Below are positions 10,169 to 20,601 of a DNA stretch of 56,752 bases, in pieces. Under the pieces are notes generated by a model, which was not told the DNA's origin, searched no databases, and was given only the letters and a program-made list of their open reading frames with translations. This DNA is from Actinomycetota bacterium (GTDB lineage: Bacteria; Actinomycetota; Actinomycetes; Actinomycetales; Microbacteriaceae), in the NCBI GenBank assembly GCA_009703455.1, contig WLGB01000004.1, forward strand, positions 1 to 56,752. Direction: 5' to 3'. Position 1 is the stretch's first letter, and every line of letters starts with the position of its first letter. A program made the position numbers and the translations under genes.

Positions 10169-10335
10169 GAAATACTCCTAAACAGATATTGGTTCAAGGC
10201 TACTTGCTTGATTCAGAATTTGGATAGGCGATGGCCCCGAGGTTTCTGGGTGTTCGCCGAGAGCGTGCCAGAATCACAGGAATTCAGTAGTTAGCTCGCC
10301 TAGGCTGGAAGCCAACACAATATCTCAGGGCGGTA

Positions 10336-11427
10336 ATGACTTTTTTCCAGAAGCGGCAAGGCAAATCATCTGGTCCAGCTCGGGCCAAGGCTGGAATTGC
10401 TTTTTTCGCAGCACTTACTTTTTTGGTTGGAGTTGTGACACTCGTGGTGTTACCGACCCCTTACTTAATTGAGCGACCAGGACCAACTTTTGACGTCTTG
10501 GGAGAAGTTTCGGGCGAGCCAGTAATCAAGGTCAATAACCAGCAAAGCTATGAGTCTAAGGGTCAGCTTGATGTGTTGACTGTGAGTGTTGTCGGTAGAC
10601 CAGATCAAACTCCTAACTGGATTGAAATTGGTTTGGCCTGGCTGGATTCAAAACAAAAGGTAGTTCCAGTCGAGGCTCTCTATCCTCCGAACCGATCCAG
10701 TGAAGAAGTCCGCGCCGAATCCAGCGCGATGATGGAAGTCTCTCAACAGGACGCTATCGCCGCAGCACTTTCATACCTTGGTTATGAATCACCCAGAGAG
10801 ATTTACATTGCCGAAGTTACCTCTGACTCAGCATCTAGTGGCAAGCTGGTGGCGGCTGATTTTGTAATTCAGGTAGGAGATGTTCGTCTCACAAGCATTG
10901 AGCAGCTTCGTTCGATTGTCGGGGATTGGAACCAGAGTGACCCGGTAGCAGTGACGGTAAGTCGAAACGGGGTCTTGGTGACTGAAGAGATAACTCCAGA
11001 AAAGGACTCCGAGGGCACATTTCGTCTGGGGATTATGGTCGGATACAAATACGACTTTGAAATCGACGTTGAGCTTCAGCTGGGAGAAGTTGGGGGCCCC
11101 TCAGGCGGCATGATGTTTGCACTCGGAATTATCGACCGACTCACCCCCGCCGACCTAACCGGGGGATCTCACATCGGTGGGACTGGAACCATCCAGCAAT
11201 CAGGCATTGTTGGGCCTATCGGCGGGATTGTGCAAAAATTGTACGGGGCCAAGGCTGCTGGAGCAACTGTCTTTTTGGCTCCAGCTGGCAACTGTCCAGA
11301 AATCGTGGGTAATGAACCTGCCGGCCTTCGTGTTGTTAAAATAGACAAACTGTCAGATGCCGTTTCCGCACTCGAAAAGCTTTCAAAGAATCAAGACTTG
11401 GCAAGCCTGCCTAGCTGTACCAAATAG
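10336..11427 (+). CDS. PDZ domain / S16 Lon-like secreted protease (YlbL-like)
   Basis: N-terminal TM, PDZ segment, GGPSGGMMFALGIIDRLTPADLTGG...GTIQQSGIVGPIGGIVQKLYGAKAAGA. Confidence 0.85.
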   Translation: MTFFQKRQGKSSGPARAKAGIAFFAALTFLVGVVTLVVLPTPYLIERPGPTFDVLGEVSGEPVIKVNNQQSYESKGQLDVLTVSVVGRPDQTPNWIEIGLAWLDSKQKVVPVEALYPPNRSSEEVRAESSAMMEVSQQDAIAAALSYLGYESPREIYIAEVTSDSASSGKLVAADFVIQVGDVRLTSIEQLRSIVGDWNQSDPVAVTVSRNGVLVTEEITPEKDSEGTFRLGIMVGYKYDFEIDVELQLGEVGGPSGGMMFALGIIDRLTPADLTGGSHIGGTGTIQQSGIVGPIGGIVQKLYGAKAAGATVFLAPAGNCPEIVGNEPAGLRVVKIDKLSDAVSALEKLSKNQDLASLPSCTK

Positions 11428-11441
11428 AAATCAGGAGAATC

Positions 11442-14312
11442 ATGACTCAAGCAAGCGCCTCGCCTCTGGCCCGACCAAAGGTGTCTCCAGCAACCATTGC
11501 TCTAATAATCCTTGTTGGTATTGGAGCTATCTTGCTGAGTGCGGCCGATTTGTACACCGATGTGCTTTGGTTTGATCAACTTGGCTATTTGAGTGTTTTG
11601 AGCACTTCGATTTTGTCTCAGACCGGACTGTTTGCTGCAGCATCGGTTAGCTTCGCCTTAATCACCGGGCTTAGTTTGTGGCTGGCCTATAGATTCAGAC
11701 CGGTCTACATTCGGTTCCCAGACGAGAAATCTCCTTTCGATCAGTACCGCCAGTTACTGGACCAGCTTCGTCGCGTTGTGATGATTGGTGTTCCGCTTGC
11801 GCTGGGTGTTCTGGCAGGTCTTGCTGTGAGCCCATCATGGGGAATTGTTCAGAGCTACCTAAATCGAAGCCCCTTTGGTGAAACCGATCCCGAGTTTGGT
11901 TTAGACATTTCGTTCTACATATTCGAACTTCCTTTTTACACCGGGCTCGTAGGATTTTTGTCTGGAGCGCTTCTTATTGGATTGATTTTGACGGCCGGAG
12001 TGCACATTGTTTACGGCAGCATCAAGTTCAACGGTCGCGAGACTTTTGTTTCTAAGGCAGCTCGAATTCAAATTGGCCTGCTGGCATTTTTATACTTATT
12101 GGCTCAGGGTGCATCGCTTTGGTTGGACCAGTACCTCACCATGACCAGCTCAAGCGGGCTATTTACTGGCGCCACCTATGCCGACGTCAACGCCGCAATT
12201 CCTGGGTTGCAGATTCTCGCTTTGATCTCAGTTGTGGTTGCCCTGCTGTTCTTGCTAGCAGCATTCATAGGTAAGTGGCGCCTGCCGGTGATTGCTACCG
12301 GGCTGATGGTTGTTAGCTCTCTTGTTCTAGGCGGGCTGTTCCCCTGGGCAGTTCAAACCTTCCAGGTCGTTCCAAACGAGCGAACCCTTGAAGCGCCTTT
12401 CATAGATCGTAACCTAGCGGCAACGCGCGCTGGGTACGGCCTTGATGGCGTTGAGAAGGTCAACTACAACGCCACAACTGATGCGACTGCGGGAGCACTA
12501 AGAGAAGATGCCGAAACCACAGCATCAATTCGAATAATTGACCCGGCTCTTGTTAGCGCGTCCTTTAGACAGCTTGAGCAATTCCGCCAGTACTACAACT
12601 TCCCAAACCAGCTAGATGTCGATCGTTACGAGATCGACGGTGTGGTTCAGGACACTGTGCTTGCGGTTCGTGAGCTAAACCAGGCAGGACTTGGTGACTC
12701 ACAGTCTTGGTATAACAACGTAATTGTTTATACCCACGGTTACGGCGTAGTTGCCGCTTACGGAAACCAAAGAACTGTTGATGGACAGCCGTTGTTTATG
12801 CAGTCGGGAATTCCATCCACCGGAAAGCTTGGCGATTACGAGCCTCGGGTTTACTTCGGTGAAAGCTCGCCAGGCTACTCAATTGTTGGAGCACCAGAAG
12901 GTGCCGAGCCACTAGAGCTTGATTTCCCTGCTGGCGAGGGAGAAAACAACCAGACCTACAACACTTTCTCGGGCGAGGGTGGTCCAAATATTTCGGGAAT
13001 CATTCCGCGTCTTGCTTATGCCATGAAGTTCCAAAGCGAGCAGATTTTGCTCTCAGACGCAATCAACTCTGATTCTCAGATTCTTTACGATCGCAGCCCA
13101 CGCGACCGCGTGGCCGCGGTTGCGCCGTATCTTCAGCTCGACTCGGATGTTTACCCAGCCATTGTTGATGGTCGTTTGGTTTGGATTGTTGACGGCTACA
13201 CTACTTCGAACAACTACCCATATTCAAGGTCCGAGAATTTGGCTCAAGTCATTGCTGACAGCAACTCAGCCGAAATCTTGCTTAGAGGTCAAGTCAACTA
13301 CATCCGCAACTCGGTGAAGGCAACCGTTGACGCCTATGACGGAAAAGTGAATTTGTATCAGTGGGATGAGCAAGATCCAGTTCTAAAAACCTGGATGCAA
13401 GTTTTCCCAGACACCGTAAAGCCAATGTCTGAAATGTCAGGTGACCTGATGGCTCACGTGAGGTATCCGGCTGATTTGTTCAAAGTTCAGCGTGCTTTGC
13501 TTGGTAGCTATCACGTTAATGAGGCCGGAGCCTTCTATTCACAACAGGATGCGTGGATGACCCCGAACGACCCGGTCGGTGGCCAGGGAATCGGAACCCT
13601 GCAGCCTCCGTACTACCTCACAATGCAAGTTCCAGGCACTACTGCGCCAAACTTCTCGATTTATTCGACTTTCATCCCTCGCTCAACGGGTGAATCATCG
13701 AGAAACGTGCTGACCGGCTACTTGGTTGCGAATGCGGATGCTGGAAGCGAGGGTGGAAAGAAATCCGCTGACTACGGAAAGCTGACTTTGTTGACTCTTC
13801 CAAAGAGCACAATTGTTCCAGGTCCGGGACAGGTACAAAACAACTTCAACGCGGACTCTGAGGTCTCTAGGTTGCTTAACATCTTGCGCCAAGGATCCAC
13901 GAGAGTACTCAATGGGAACTTGCTGACGCTTCCAGTTGGCGGCGGCTTGCTTTATGTGCAGCCGGTATATATTCAGTCCACTGGTGAAACGAGCTTCCCG
14001 TTGCTTCAAAAGATTCTGGTGGCTTTCGGTGATCAGATTGCCTTTGAGGACACTCTCGACCAAGCTCTTACCTCGTTGTTTGGTTCTTCCGGAATCAGTC
14101 CAATTCCAACTCCAACTGATCCAGTTACTGAGCCAACCGATCCTGGCAACCCGGCACCACCTTCGGCGAATCTAGAGTTAGCTCTTCAGCAAGCTCTCGA
14201 GGCGATCCAGGAAAAGGAGGCCGCAATGGCCGCCGGTGACTGGACTGCTTTCGGTAAGGCTGAAGAAAAGCTTCGCAAGGCAATCACAGCTGCCTTGGAT
14301 GCTAGCCGTTAG
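11442..14312 (+). CDS. UPF0182 family membrane protein
   Basis: 956 aa, multiple N-terminal TMs, FPWAVQTFQVVPNERTLEAPFIDRNLAATRAGYGL signature, C-terminal LRKAI tail. Confidence 0.9.
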   Translation: MTQASASPLARPKVSPATIALIILVGIGAILLSAADLYTDVLWFDQLGYLSVLSTSILSQTGLFAAASVSFALITGLSLWLAYRFRPVYIRFPDEKSPFDQYRQLLDQLRRVVMIGVPLALGVLAGLAVSPSWGIVQSYLNRSPFGETDPEFGLDISFYIFELPFYTGLVGFLSGALLIGLILTAGVHIVYGSIKFNGRETFVSKAARIQIGLLAFLYLLAQGASLWLDQYLTMTSSSGLFTGATYADVNAAIPGLQILALISVVVALLFLLAAFIGKWRLPVIATGLMVVSSLVLGGLFPWAVQTFQVVPNERTLEAPFIDRNLAATRAGYGLDGVEKVNYNATTDATAGALREDAETTASIRIIDPALVSASFRQLEQFRQYYNFPNQLDVDRYEIDGVVQDTVLAVRELNQAGLGDSQSWYNNVIVYTHGYGVVAAYGNQRTVDGQPLFMQSGIPSTGKLGDYEPRVYFGESSPGYSIVGAPEGAEPLELDFPAGEGENNQTYNTFSGEGGPNISGIIPRLAYAMKFQSEQILLSDAINSDSQILYDRSPRDRVAAVAPYLQLDSDVYPAIVDGRLVWIVDGYTTSNNYPYSRSENLAQVIADSNSAEILLRGQVNYIRNSVKATVDAYDGKVNLYQWDEQDPVLKTWMQVFPDTVKPMSEMSGDLMAHVRYPADLFKVQRALLGSYHVNEAGAFYSQQDAWMTPNDPVGGQGIGTLQPPYYLTMQVPGTTAPNFSIYSTFIPRSTGESSRNVLTGYLVANADAGSEGGKKSADYGKLTLLTLPKSTIVPGPGQVQNNFNADSEVSRLLNILRQGSTRVLNGNLLTLPVGGGLLYVQPVYIQSTGETSFPLLQKILVAFGDQIAFEDTLDQALTSLFGSSGISPIPTPTDPVTEPTDPGNPAPPSANLELALQQALEAIQEKEAAMAAGDWTAFGKAEEKLRKAITAALDASR

Positions 14313-14315
14313 GGG

Positions 14316-14346
14316 TTGGCAGCAATCATTCAAAAAGTGGTAGATT
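14316..14346 (+). promoter_or_regulatory. possible tRNA-fMet promoter (TTGGCA-N19-TAGATT)
   Basis: Hexamer match with long 19-nt spacer, -10 ends 10 nt before the tRNA 5' end. Confidence 0.3.
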
Positions 14347-14356
14347 AGAACTTCGC

Positions 14357-14433
14357 CGCGGGGTGGAGCAGTTCGGTAGCTCGCCGGGCTCATAACCCGG
14401 AGGTCGTAGGTTCAAATCCTGCCCCCGCAACCA
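14357..14433 (+). tRNA. initiator tRNA-fMet (CAT)
   Basis: 77 nt; C1:A72 mismatch; three consecutive G:C pairs in anticodon stem (CCGGG CTCATAA CCCGG); encoded CCA. Confidence 0.95.
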
Positions 14434-14438
14434 CTTAG

Positions 14439-14467
14439 AAAAACCCCATCCATCGGATGGGGTTTTT
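14439..14467 (+). terminator. intrinsic terminator after tRNA-fMet
   Basis: aaaaaccccatccatcggatggggttttt hairpin plus T-run. Confidence 0.85.
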
Positions 14468-14519
14468 CGTTTGTGTATAACTTCTGCAAGATTCTAGATT
14501 CCAATTTAGCTTTGCAGGT

Positions 14520-15494
14520 ATGAGAAAAATTACCATCGGAAGCCTTAGTTTGACCAGCGTGCTGATAGTTGCCACTTTGCTGGGTCTTGACTCCCAACTC
14601 GCCCTTGCTTGTTCGGGGGGAGGATCTTCTAGCTCCGGACTGAGCCACGGTTCCAGTCTTGGCTCTGGCTCGGTCACCGTGTGTGTCGGGTCCTCCAGTA
14701 GTAGCCCATCGTCATCAACTACCAAGACCATAACCAAAACCGTTAAGGTTCCGGTGAAGGTCAAAACCCCAGCTCCGGTCAAAAAAGTCGGGAAGCCAGC
14801 TCCAAAGAAACCCGCCAAACCGGTGGTAAAGGCTCCTGTAGCTTGTCCAAGTTCTGCACAGCTGTCTAAAATGCCTAGCTCAGCCGACGCTTCAGCGCGT
14901 TGGGTAAAGTCGGTTTGCTCACCGCCAGTCAGTAGGGTGGCAGCTCCAAAGCCGGCCTCAAAGCCGCCCGCTAAATCCAAGACCAAGACAATTACTGAGA
15001 CCATAACAATTAGCATTCCGGGCTATCGATCTCAAGCCAGTGACGCGGTGCAGTTTTTTCCTAATCCACTTATCGCAAGTGTTTATCCAGCCAAAGTCTT
15101 GAGTATTGGACAAGTTGCATTGTTCTCGTCGAATCCGAGTGCCCACTATGGATCGGCAAGGGTACTGGGCCGCCAGGCCGAAGTGCACTTTGTTCCAGAC
15201 TCATCCGGCTGGTACTTCAGTGATGGAGATACTCGGACCGGATCTGACGCTTCAAAGTCATTTGACCGGGCTGGAGTATTTCAAGTCTCGGCATTTGTTG
15301 ATTACTCGGTGAGATATCGACTGCTGGGCGAAACAAGTTGGCAAAGAGTTCCTGGAAAATTGACTGTTGCTAGCAACACCCTAGAAATCTTGGTCAGTGC
15401 CACAGGCATAAAGGATGATAAGGCCAGCAAGGCTGGATTGCTGGTTGGCCAGGACTGTATCCAAAACCCTGGATCATTCGGGTGTGACACATAG
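14520..15494 (+). CDS. secreted protein with Ser-rich and Lys/Pro/Ala-rich stalk and PKD-like C-terminal region
   Basis: N-terminal hydrophobic signal ending ALAC; low-complexity KTITKTVKVPVKVKTPAPVKKVGKPAPKKPAKP; DGDTRTGSDASKSFDRAGVFQVSAFVDYSVRYRL resembles PKD-type beta domain. Confidence 0.65.
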   Translation: MRKITIGSLSLTSVLIVATLLGLDSQLALACSGGGSSSSGLSHGSSLGSGSVTVCVGSSSSSPSSSTTKTITKTVKVPVKVKTPAPVKKVGKPAPKKPAKPVVKAPVACPSSAQLSKMPSSADASARWVKSVCSPPVSRVAAPKPASKPPAKSKTKTITETITISIPGYRSQASDAVQFFPNPLIASVYPAKVLSIGQVALFSSNPSAHYGSARVLGRQAEVHFVPDSSGWYFSDGDTRTGSDASKSFDRAGVFQVSAFVDYSVRYRLLGETSWQRVPGKLTVASNTLEILVSATGIKDDKASKAGLLVGQDCIQNPGSFGCDT

Positions 15495-15591
15495 CCTTTC
15501 CTGCGGAATCTATCGGAATCGTCTAGGGTTTTTCTCAGTATCTGCTCAGGGACATTTGGCATTATGGGAGCAGACGAAAGGCCACCAATAA

Positions 15592-16836
15592 ATGACCAAA
15601 GACAAATTAGACCCAAACTCGCTCAGTCGTAAAAACGGATACAACAAACAGTTTCTGTTTGAAACCGAAGCAGTTCTCCCGGCCGCCAAGGTCAAAACGA
15701 AACTTCTTCGCGAAAAGCGTCTAACTTTTTTCACTGCCACCTCGGCAGCCCTCATGGGCGCCTTGATCGGGGCCTCGGTCGGAGCCGGCGCTGGAGTCGT
15801 TGCAAACAATTACCTGACACGACCAGCTGCGATTGTTGTAAACAACTTGGAAAACGTCAACTGGGCTACTGCGGCTTCAGCCACGGCGTCGCCTTCGGTT
15901 GTCACTATTCGGGTATCAGGACAATCATCTGGTGGCAACGGCTCAGGTGTAGTGCTATCAAAAGATGGCTATATCTTGACCAATTCACACGTCGTCAGCA
16001 TCGACGGAACTACCGACAACGTTCGACTAACTGTTCGAACCAGTGATGGTGGAGTCTTTGCAGCCAAACTAGTTGGCGCAGATCCAACCAATGACCTTGC
16101 AATCGTAAAAATCACACCTACCAAACCTCTAGTCCCAATTCAGTATGCAGACTCATCCAAGCTCAATGTTGGAGATCAGGTTGTTGCCATAGGTGCCCCG
16201 CTTGGACTCGAGGCAACCGTGACCCGAGGAATCATCTCAGCGCTGAATCGAACAATCCAAGTTGCGTCTTCAGCATCGCCTGATCAGTCGAGCCTCGAGT
16301 TTTGGTCCGGAGATACTGGACTTCCAATTAACCTAAGCGTGATTCAAACAGACGCGGCCATCAATCCGGGAAACTCCGGAGGAGCTTTGATTAATGACAG
16401 AGGTGAGCTAGTCGGTATCAACGTCGCGATTGCAACGGCTGGCGCTTCGTCGCAGGCCGGAAATATTGGGGTGGGGTTTGCAATTCCCGCAAACGTTGCA
16501 AAAAGGATTTCTGAAGAAATAATCTCGCAGGGTGCCGCCAGTCACGGACTGCTGGGAGCACTTGTTTCTGATGCCATGTCATCAGATAACGGCGCTGGTT
16601 TTTCAGTCGGAGTCGAGGTGGTTGAAGTTACCGCTGGTGGTGCAGCGGAGGCTGCCGGAATCAAGGCTAAGGATGTAATTGTGAGTATTAATGGCAAGCC
16701 AGTGACCACCGCTAGCGAACTAACTGCATCAGTTAGGCAAGAACCTGCAGGAGCAAGAGTTAAGATTGAGCTTCTAAGAGATAGCGTCAAAATGAGTTTT
16801 GATGTCGTCTTGCAAGACGCCAACGAGTCGAACTAA
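15592..16836 (+). CDS. HtrA/DegP-like trypsin family serine protease with PDZ domain
   Basis: TNSHVV, DPTNDLAIVKI, NPGNSGGALINDRGELVGIN, C-terminal PDZ; N-terminal TM. Confidence 0.9.
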   Translation: MTKDKLDPNSLSRKNGYNKQFLFETEAVLPAAKVKTKLLREKRLTFFTATSAALMGALIGASVGAGAGVVANNYLTRPAAIVVNNLENVNWATAASATASPSVVTIRVSGQSSGGNGSGVVLSKDGYILTNSHVVSIDGTTDNVRLTVRTSDGGVFAAKLVGADPTNDLAIVKITPTKPLVPIQYADSSKLNVGDQVVAIGAPLGLEATVTRGIISALNRTIQVASSASPDQSSLEFWSGDTGLPINLSVIQTDAAINPGNSGGALINDRGELVGINVAIATAGASSQAGNIGVGFAIPANVAKRISEEIISQGAASHGLLGALVSDAMSSDNGAGFSVGVEVVEVTAGGAAEAAGIKAKDVIVSINGKPVTTASELTASVRQEPAGARVKIELLRDSVKMSFDVVLQDANESN

Positions 16837-16847
16837 GGGGATTCCAA

Positions 16848-17114
16848 TTGAGTCAGACCACGCCTTTACAGGAATCTGAATTAGGTACTGACACCACAAC
16901 TACACCGAAGCTGGTTGAGCCAGGTGACCACGAAAGATTCTCACATTACGTAAAAAAGGAAAAGATTGTTGAATCAGCGGTCATGGGGATCCCGGTCATT
17001 GCTCTTTGCGGAAAGGTTTGGGTTCCTGGACGCGATCCTAAGAATTTTCCAGTCTGCCCAGCCTGTAAGGAAATTCACGCGAAGCTAAAGCCCGGCGACG
17101 AGGATAAAAGCTAA
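16848..17114 (+). CDS. DUF3039 domain-containing small protein
   Basis: 88 aa; HYVKKEKIVESAVMGIPVIALCGKVWVPGRDPKNFPVCPACKEIH; TTG start. Confidence 0.85.
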   Translation: MSQTTPLQESELGTDTTTTPKLVEPGDHERFSHYVKKEKIVESAVMGIPVIALCGKVWVPGRDPKNFPVCPACKEIHAKLKPGDEDKS

Positions 17115-18412
17115 ACAAATTTTGTCGGGATTGCAGGATCACCCTTGGTAAGTCTCTGCGCACTGGGTGGCATTGCTGCCTTGGCTTGGACGTGATGATC
17201 TCTAGCTGACTGAACCGCCGGTTTTCCGGTGAGTCCCAATTGGACCTTGCCTTGGACAATCAGTGGAACCAGCAACTGCCTGTCGTGTTCATTTTTGTGG
17301 TTTGTTTCTCCAGAACTGACCATCTCCGCGACTGCAATCCCTTTGTCGTCGTGACTACGCCAGGCTTGCTTGCGTCCACCAAGGTTCGTTTTTTTCGCTG
17401 ACTGCTTTGAAACCGCCAACCATTCACCAGACTCATTTTCGTAGGCCACCATTTTGTAGACAAAACCGGCAGCTGGAACCCCGGAACCGGTGACTACAGA
17501 AGTCCCCACCCCGTAGGCATCTACTGGAGCTGCGGCTAAAGACGCTATTGCAAATTCATCCAGATCATTCGTGACGGTAATTTTTGTTCTGGTTGCCCCT
17601 AACTTGTCAAGAAGTTTTCTAGCTTTTGCCACCTCGGTTGGGAGGTCGCCAGAATCAATTCGCACTCCAGCCAAATTCGTTCCAGCCACAGCGATGGCGT
17701 TTTGGATTCCAGCTTCAATGTTGTAAGTGTCTACAAGAAAAGTGGTGTCTTCGCCAAAAGCGTCTAGCTGAGCACGGAATGCTTCTTGCTCAGTGTCATG
17801 AAGAAGAGTAAAAGCGTGGGATGCAGTTCCCATGGTTGGGATACCAAAGCTTCGCCCGGCCTCCAAATTTGAAGTGGCGCTAAAGCCCGCAATGTAGGCC
17901 GCACGAGCAGCTGCCACGGCAGATGACTCGCCAGTTCTTCGCGAGCCCATCTCTGAAACGCTTCTAGAGCCTGCTGCGGTGACCATTCGGCTAGCGGCAC
18001 TTGCAACAGCGCTGTCATAGTTCAAAACTGACAGAATCAAGGTTTCCAAAATCACAGCCTCTGCAAAGGTGGACTCGACAATCAGTACAGGGGAGTATGG
18101 GAAGTAAAGCTCACCTTCGGCGTAGCCGTAAACGTCCCCTGTGAATTTGTAGCTCGATAGCCAGTCAGCTGTTTTTTGGTCAACGATGTCCTCTTGCAAA
18201 AGCCATGATATTTCATCGTTCGAGAATCGGAATTGCTGTATCAATTCCAGCAGTCGCCCGGTTCCGGCAAAAACCCCGTATCTTCGGCCGCGCGTTAGGT
18301 TCCTCGAAAAAACTTCGAACACACCTTTGCGGTTGGCTTTCCCAGACTGAATTGCTGCCCGGAGCATAGTTAGCTCGTAGCGATCCGTTAGTAAAGCACT
18401 GGTTGAAAGCAC
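17111..18412 (-). CDS. pncB: nicotinate phosphoribosyltransferase
   Basis: TDRYELTML, IDSGDLP, YGVGTSVVTG; GTG start chosen at 18412 (VLSTSALLTDRYELTM), since the longer ORF would run into murI. Confidence 0.9.
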   Translation of the reverse strand: MLSTSALLTDRYELTMLRAAIQSGKANRKGVFEVFSRNLTRGRRYGVFAGTGRLLELIQQFRFSNDEISWLLQEDIVDQKTADWLSSYKFTGDVYGYAEGELYFPYSPVLIVESTFAEAVILETLILSVLNYDSAVASAASRMVTAAGSRSVSEMGSRRTGESSAVAAARAAYIAGFSATSNLEAGRSFGIPTMGTASHAFTLLHDTEQEAFRAQLDAFGEDTTFLVDTYNIEAGIQNAIAVAGTNLAGVRIDSGDLPTEVAKARKLLDKLGATRTKITVTNDLDEFAIASLAAAPVDAYGVGTSVVTGSGVPAAGFVYKMVAYENESGEWLAVSKQSAKKTNLGGRKQAWRSHDDKGIAVAEMVSSGETNHKNEHDRQLLVPLIVQGKVQLGLTGKPAVQSARDHHVQAKAAMPPSAQRLTKGDPAIPTKFV

Positions 18413-18454
18413 ACAAGCAAGCCTAGCCCGAGGAGCCGGCAATAGAATTGGGTC

Positions 18455-19267
18455 GTGATTGAACCTCGAAGTAGTGCGCCAATTGGAGTGTTTGACTCCG
18501 GCGTTGGCGGTCTCACGGTTGCTCGAGCAATCATCGACCAGCTTCCCAACGAATCGCTGATTTACGTTGGAGACACTGCCAATACCCCTTACGGCCCAAA
18601 GCCACTTTCTGAGGTTCGCGAACTGGCCCTTAGCGTTATGGACAAACTGGTCGACGAGGGTGTCAAGGTTTTGGTTATCGCCTGCAACTCGGCATCGGCT
18701 GCAGTCTTGAGAGATGCTCGTGAGCGTTACACCGAAGGCCGTGGAATTCCAGTTGTCGAAGTTATTCAACCGGCTGTTCGTCGTGCAGTTGCCCTAACTT
18801 CCAAGGGCAAAGTTGGAGTTATTGGCACTCAGGCCACTATCGCATCCAGAGCTTATGACGACGCTTTCGCTGCAGCCGTTGATGTTGAGCTCATAAGTGC
18901 GGCATGCCCGAAATTTGTGGAGTTTGTTGAACAGGGCATTACAAGTGGGCCTGAAATTCTGGAAGTTGCTAGGGAATACCTTGCACCTCTTAAAGCAGCT
19001 GGGGTCGACACTCTGGTGCTTGGCTGCACCCACTACCCTCTAATTACCGGAGCACTTTCTCTGGTGATGGGTGATCACGTCACGTTAGTGTCATCGGCCG
19101 AGGAAACAGCAAAGGATCTTTACAAAGTCTTGGTCGATAATGATTTACTCCGAAAAGACTCGGCCGCACCGGAATTAAGCTTCCGCGCAACCGGTGACGC
19201 TGCGGCATTTGAAAAATTGGCCAGAAGATTTCTGGGACCAGAAGTTTCCAAAGTGGAAAAGCTCTAG
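18455..19267 (+). CDS. murI: glutamate racemase
   Basis: [33 protein letters not shown] start. Confidence 0.95.
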   Translation: MIEPRSSAPIGVFDSGVGGLTVARAIIDQLPNESLIYVGDTANTPYGPKPLSEVRELALSVMDKLVDEGVKVLVIACNSASAAVLRDARERYTEGRGIPVVEVIQPAVRRAVALTSKGKVGVIGTQATIASRAYDDAFAAAVDVELISAACPKFVEFVEQGITSGPEILEVAREYLAPLKAAGVDTLVLGCTHYPLITGALSLVMGDHVTLVSSAEETAKDLYKVLVDNDLLRKDSAAPELSFRATGDAAAFEKLARRFLGPEVSKVEKL

Positions 19268-19290
19268 AAAAAGAACAGGAAGTAAGTGCC

Positions 19291-20025
19291 TTGGACAGAG
19301 TAGATGGACGAAAGCCCGATCAATTACGTGAAGTAAGCGTTGAGCGTGGTTGGTCTTCCCATGCCGAGGGTTCGGCACTGATTAGCTTTGGCCAAACCCG
19401 AGTGCTGTGCACAGCCTCGTTCACGAACGGCGTACCGCGCTGGAAGGTTGGCAAGGGCGAGGGCTGGGTAACGGCTGAGTACTCGATGCTGCCTCGAGCC
19501 ACGCACGACCGCTCTGACCGCGAATCCGTCAAGGGAAAGCTCGGAGGAAGAACTCATGAAATTTCAAGGTTAATTGGACGGTCGTTGCGATCAATCGTTG
19601 ATTTCAAAGCCTTGGGCGAAAACACAATTGTGATTGATTGCGACGTTCTTCAGGCTGACGGTGGCACCCGCACTGCGGCAATTACTGGCGCTTACATCGC
19701 ACTGGTAGACGCCATTGAATGGGGAAAGGCGAACAAGTTCATCTCCGAAAAAAAGCAGCCCCTTTCAGATTCACTGGCGGCTATTTCAGTTGGAATCATT
19801 GACCAGGTGCCAATGCTAGATCTTGCATACACAGAAGACGTTCGGGCTGAAACAGATATGAATGTTGTGGTGACGGGCTCTGGGAAGTTTGTCGAAGTTC
19901 AGGGAACGGCCGAGGCGGCACCTTTTGATCGTGCGGAGCTAGATGCACTTCTAGACCTTGCACTCAAAGGAACAGCTGAACTAACTGCCATGCAGTTAAG
20001 AGTCTTAGAAAGCCCGAGACCCTAA
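19291..20025 (+). CDS. rph: ribonuclease PH
   Basis: [55 protein letters not shown] start. Confidence 0.95.
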   Translation: MDRVDGRKPDQLREVSVERGWSSHAEGSALISFGQTRVLCTASFTNGVPRWKVGKGEGWVTAEYSMLPRATHDRSDRESVKGKLGGRTHEISRLIGRSLRSIVDFKALGENTIVIDCDVLQADGGTRTAAITGAYIALVDAIEWGKANKFISEKKQPLSDSLAAISVGIIDQVPMLDLAYTEDVRAETDMNVVVTGSGKFVEVQGTAEAAPFDRAELDALLDLALKGTAELTAMQLRVLESPRP

Positions 20026-20601
20026 TTGCAACTGGTCCTGGCTACACACAACAAGCACAAAGTAAAAGAAGTCGCCGCAATTCTTGAGCCAATCGTGGAA
20101 GGACTTACGATTGGTGCCTATGACGGCCCTGAGCCAGTAGAAGACGGTTCTTCGTTTCTAGAGAATTCATTGATAAAAGCCAGGGCAGCTTTCAAGTACA
20201 CCGGTAAAGCCGCAATCGCAGATGACTCTGGAATTGCAGTGGAGATTCTTGGCGGATCACCAGGGATATTCTCGGCGCGCTGGTCAGGCGGAAAAGATGA
20301 TGCGAAAAATCGTCAACTACTTCTTGCACAGTTGGCAGACGTTCCAGAAGGCAATCGCCAAGCAAGTTTCGTCTGCACAATCTCGCTAGTGAGCGACGCG
20401 GGGGAACAGAGTTTCACTGGCGTTTGGCCCGGAAGAATTGCCCTTGCCGAGTCTGGTGAAAACGGTTTCGGGTACGACCCGATATTTGTTCCAGATGGCT
20501 TTGAAGTCTCAGCGGCGCAGCTTGAGCCGATGGTAAAAAACGCTTTGAGCCACCGGTCAATGGCACTTTCGCAACTGGCCAGTTGTTTGCGCCCCCAGTA
20601 G
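20026..20601 (+). CDS. rdgB: XTP/dITP diphosphatase (RdgB/HAM1)
   Basis: LATHNKHKVKE, ADDSGI, PGIFSARW, FGYDPIF; TTG start directly after rph stop. Confidence 0.95.
   Translation: MQLVLATHNKHKVKEVAAILEPIVEGLTIGAYDGPEPVEDGSSFLENSLIKARAAFKYTGKAAIADDSGIAVEILGGSPGIFSARWSGGKDDAKNRQLLLAQLADVPEGNRQASFVCTISLVSDAGEQSFTGVWPGRIALAESGENGFGYDPIFVPDGFEVSAAQLEPMVKNALSHRSMALSQLASCLRPQ

Noticed and set aside
14435-15016. 193-aa minus-strand ORF
   Set aside because: Antisense to a better-supported secreted protein and runs into the tRNA terminator; low-complexity artefact.
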